DNA of 64,000 nucleotides, taken from NCBI RefSeq assembly GCF_949987515.2, contig NC_082694.2:14439958-14503957 (forward strand). Reading direction: 5' to 3'. This DNA is from Delphinus delphis. Taxonomy: Eukaryota; Chordata; Mammalia; Artiodactyla; Delphinidae. The position numbers and the translations under genes are program-made. Of this stretch, positions 61,091-64,000 are shown piece after piece; the stretch's first letter is position 1; each line of letters starts with the position of its first letter. Under the pieces are notes generated by a model. It saw nothing but the letters and a program-made list of their open reading frames with translations. It searched no databases and had not been told where the DNA came from.

Positions 61091-61103
61091 ATTATGTGTA
61101 TCC

Positions 61104-61837
61104 TCTGTTGGCGGGAATGTAAATTGGTGCAGCCACTATGGAAAACAGTATGGAGGTTTCTCAAAAAACTACAAATAGAATTACCATATGATCCAGCAAT
61201 CTCACTCCTGGGCATATAGCCAGACAAAACTGTAATTCAAAAAGATACATGCACCCCTATGTTCATAACAGCACTATTCACAATAGCCAAAACATGGAAA
61301 CAACCTAAATGTCCATCGACAGGTGAATTGATACAGAAGATGTGGTACATATACATATATACAATGGAATACTACTCAGCCATAAAAAGGAATGAAATAA
61401 TGCCATTTGCAGCAACATAGATGCAACTTGAGATTATCATACTAAGTGAAGTAAGTCAGAAAGAGAAAGACAAATACCATATGATATCACTTATACGTGG
61501 AATCTAAAATATGACACAAATGAACTTATCTATGAAACAGAAACAAACTCACAGACATAGAAAACAGACTTTTGATTGCCAAGGGGGAAGGTGTGGGGGG
61601 GAGGGAGGGATTGGGAGTTTGGGATTAACAGATGCAAACTCTCACATATAGAATGGATAAACAACAAGGTCCTGCTGTATAGCACATGGAACAATATTCA
61701 ATATCCTGTGATAAACCATAATGGAAAAGAATATGAAAAAGAATGTATGTATATGTATAACTGAATCACTTTGCTGTACAGCAGATATTAACACATTATA
61801 AATCAACTATACTTCAATAGAATAAATTTTTAAAAAG
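61104..61837 (+). mobile_element. L1 3' end, plus strand, with 12-13-bp target-site duplication
   Basis: ORF2 C-terminus (TTGGTGCAGCCACTATGG, CATATGATCCAGCAATCTC, ACTACTCAGCCATAAAAAGG) and 3' UTR (GCTGTACAGCAGATATTAAC), ending in an A-rich tail. TTATGTGTATCCT flanks it (61092-61104 and 61838-61850). 5'-truncated. Confidence 0.93.
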
Positions 61838-62054
61838 TTATGTGTATCCTTAAGGACAGTCTTTACGTCCCCCCAGAGGTATGAAGGCCGTGATTGAGAA
61901 CTACTGAACTGTGGTATATTCACCAGATAATACTACTATACAGCATTTAAGTTAAATGAACTAAATTTACGTCTCAGCATAAATCAAACTCAAAGACATT
62001 CAATATGATAATATTTCTGTATATTGAAACATTCTCAAAAATTATATACAGCTA

Positions 62055-62056
<2 letters not shown>

Positions 62057-62102
<46 letters not shown>
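62057..62102 (+). repeat. (AT)n microsatellite
   Basis: About 23 AT units; the longest AT run in the window. Confidence 0.96.
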
Positions 62103-62106
<4 letters not shown>

Positions 62107-62119
62107 TAAAAGTATTAAA

Positions 62120-62450
62120 ACAGAGAGGGGCAAGTTGAAAATAATAGGATAGAAAAAGATATCGTTCAAACAGAAAACATAAGAGAGCTAGAGTGGCCAT
62201 ATGAATATCAAACTAGACTTCAAAACAAGGTATCACCAGAGATAAAGAGGGACAATTTGTAATGATAAAAGGGTCAATCTGTTAAGAAAACAGAACAATC
62301 TTAAATGTGTATGTATCCAACAACAAAGGTTCAAAATATACAGGCAAAAAGTGGACAGAGTTAAAGGGAGAAATAGACAAATCCAGGATCATAGTTGGAA
62401 ATGTAACATCCTTCTTTCACAACTGATAAGACAAAAACCCAATTTTTGCT
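62120..62450 (+). mobile_element. L1 ORF2 fragment (endonuclease side)
   Basis: GAGTGGCCATATGAATATCAAAC, GTATCCAACAACAAAGGTTC and GGAGAAATAGACAAATCC in + strand L1 order, frames broken. Confidence 0.7.
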
Positions 62451-64000
62451 TCTGGGGAAGAGGCAGGTTATTTGAGGATGCTGCAATTGTATCTGTAACG
62501 TTTATCTGAAGCAAATATGACAAAATGCTAACGCATTAGTTTTGAGGGGTGTTTTCCGAGGAGCATATGAGTGTTTTATATTATTTGCTCTATTTTTTCA
62601 GTGTCCAAATGCTTTCGTAACTTAAAAAAAAAAAAGTGAATGGAAGAAACATCTAAGTGAATGAACAATAAATGAGGTGCAGACATCAATGTCACCTCAT
62701 CCAACATTACTCCAACTCCCTACCCTCCCCAGCCTACCCCCCCTCCCCCGCCCCCCTCCCTACCTGTGAGTCTTCCTCTGATAAGCATGTCCTTAAGTGG
62801 ACCAGGCACTGAACACAGGCTTACAATCTCTTCCTGCTACGGGCTGTATTCAAGCTGTCCCAAGCTTGAATGCCCTCCCAAAGCTCCTTTATAGCCCACA
62901 CCTGCAGAAGCCACCTCTCCATAAACCCTTGCCAACTTCTCAAGCCCCATCCTGAAGTTCCTACACCACCTGAATTAATGCCAGTGTTTTCTTCCATCTC
63001 CTTAAATATGTGCCTTCCCTAAAGGTTCAATATCCTCTTCTGCTCCTCCCCTCCACTCTACCTGTCTTTGCAATCAGACCCACTCTCACAACTTAAATTA
63101 TTTCCCCCTTGCAGAGGCTGCCTCCCCAGCCCTGGCCCCTCACTTGAATTCAAATCCTGGCTCTCCAGCTGCATTCAGGATGCTCCTGTTTGAATGTTCT
63201 CGACATTAAAGATCTGTAGCAAGTGGACGCAACTTTACAGCAAATGTGTGTCTGCACCAAGAGAGGAGAATGACACAGCGTGAATACAAGTTGTCAACCA
63301 ATATGTGGGTTTTTCCCATCACAGATCAGCTTCTTACTCTCTTCACCCCATCCAAACTGTGACTAAGGCTCCCCCAAGCATATTTTAAACATCATCTCAA
63401 CTTCTTCTGGCCTCCTGGGTTGCCTTCCTCTCTTTGCTTTTGAAGTCTTGTGGTTCATCTTGATATGTTCAGAGATGGACATAGTTTTACTTATCCTATT
63501 TGGCATTCTGGGAGCACTTTTGATCTGATCACTTGTGTCTTTAATGGTAGAAAATCATAAGCAATGATTTCTTCCATTTTTCCTTCTCCATACTCCCTTT
63601 ATTCTCCTCTTTCTGAAATCCCATTAAACATTTCACAGTGCTGATTCACATCTCAATAGCTTTTCAAACTGCTTCTGTCTTTATCTCCTTGCATTGCAGT
63701 CTCTGTGAATTCCTCAATGCTAGTTTCCATTTCACTAATTGTCCCTTCAACTATGTCTAATCTAGAGTGTATCCTAGTTTATATCTAATCTATATATAGA
63801 TTTCATTTCCAGTGTGCTCAGTATTTATCAGTATTTATTCAGTTGTTCTTGTTTAATTTCTGCATTTTCTACACCTTCTTGTTCTCTGTTTCAAACTCTT
63901 TTCAGGTTGTTCTATAATTTGCATCTCTTCTGGAGTGAACTCCCATCCCAATTTTAGTTAAATATCTTTACATATATTTTGAATTTTGAGTGTCTATGTA
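62450..64000. other. Intergenic; right part probably L1/HAL1-derived, minus strand
   Basis: 62.45-63.4 kb has no recognised feature beyond a C-rich polypyrimidine stretch at 62705-62762. From about 63.45 kb to the window edge, sequence such as CTCTTTCTGAAATCCCATTA and TCTCTGTGAATTCCTCAATG looks like an old L1/HAL1 remnant in reverse. No coding exon seen. Confidence 0.4.

Overview
This is a stretch of mammalian nuclear genome, most likely from a whale or dolphin. The lineage call rests on interspersed repeats: many copies of the tRNA-derived CHR SINE known from Cetacea, Hippopotamidae and Ruminantia, several of them young with perfect target-site duplications, together with abundant L1 and no BovB that I can see. 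There is no bacterial, phage or CRISPR content. Almost all open frames are repeat-derived or chance frames.

The one clearly functional gene is CD8B (T-cell co-receptor CD8 beta chain). It lies on the + strand at about 13.4-29.0 kb. Six coding exons, all with GT/AG borders and compatible phases, join into a 210-residue protein of the same length as I recall for human CD8B isoform M-1. The gene has a GC-rich TATA-less promoter, a secretion signal, a V-type Ig domain, a stalk, one membrane span and a short basic tail ending in FYK, followed by a 3' UTR with AATAAA at 28996.

Upstream (1-13.3 kb) are ancient repeats (Tigger-like, L2, MIR, hAT-like), L1 and CHR copies, and a broken KRCC1-like coding sequence at 4464-5200 on the same strand as CD8B. 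A 3.3-kb old L1 with nested insertions fills 9.0-12.25 kb.

Downstream (29-64 kb) no protein-coding exon was found. By synteny this should be the CD8B-CD8A interval, but no CD8A exon was recognised. It holds many L1 pieces in both orientations, CHR SINEs, a GC-rich CpG-dense block at 52.75-55.25 kb (candidate promoter or regulatory region), and a cluster of three solo LTRs at 57.0-59.7 kb, one of them inserted in an older MLT1-type element.

The most unusual observation is a pair of L1-derived units (33.34-34.01 kb and 48.36-49.09 kb) that share the same internal inversion junction, although the better-defined one has its own 16-bp target-site duplication. This suggests that an inverted L1 was itself copied as a unit. 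Repeat boundaries and family names come from reading the sequence and from memory of consensus sequences, and are approximate unless a target-site duplication is given.
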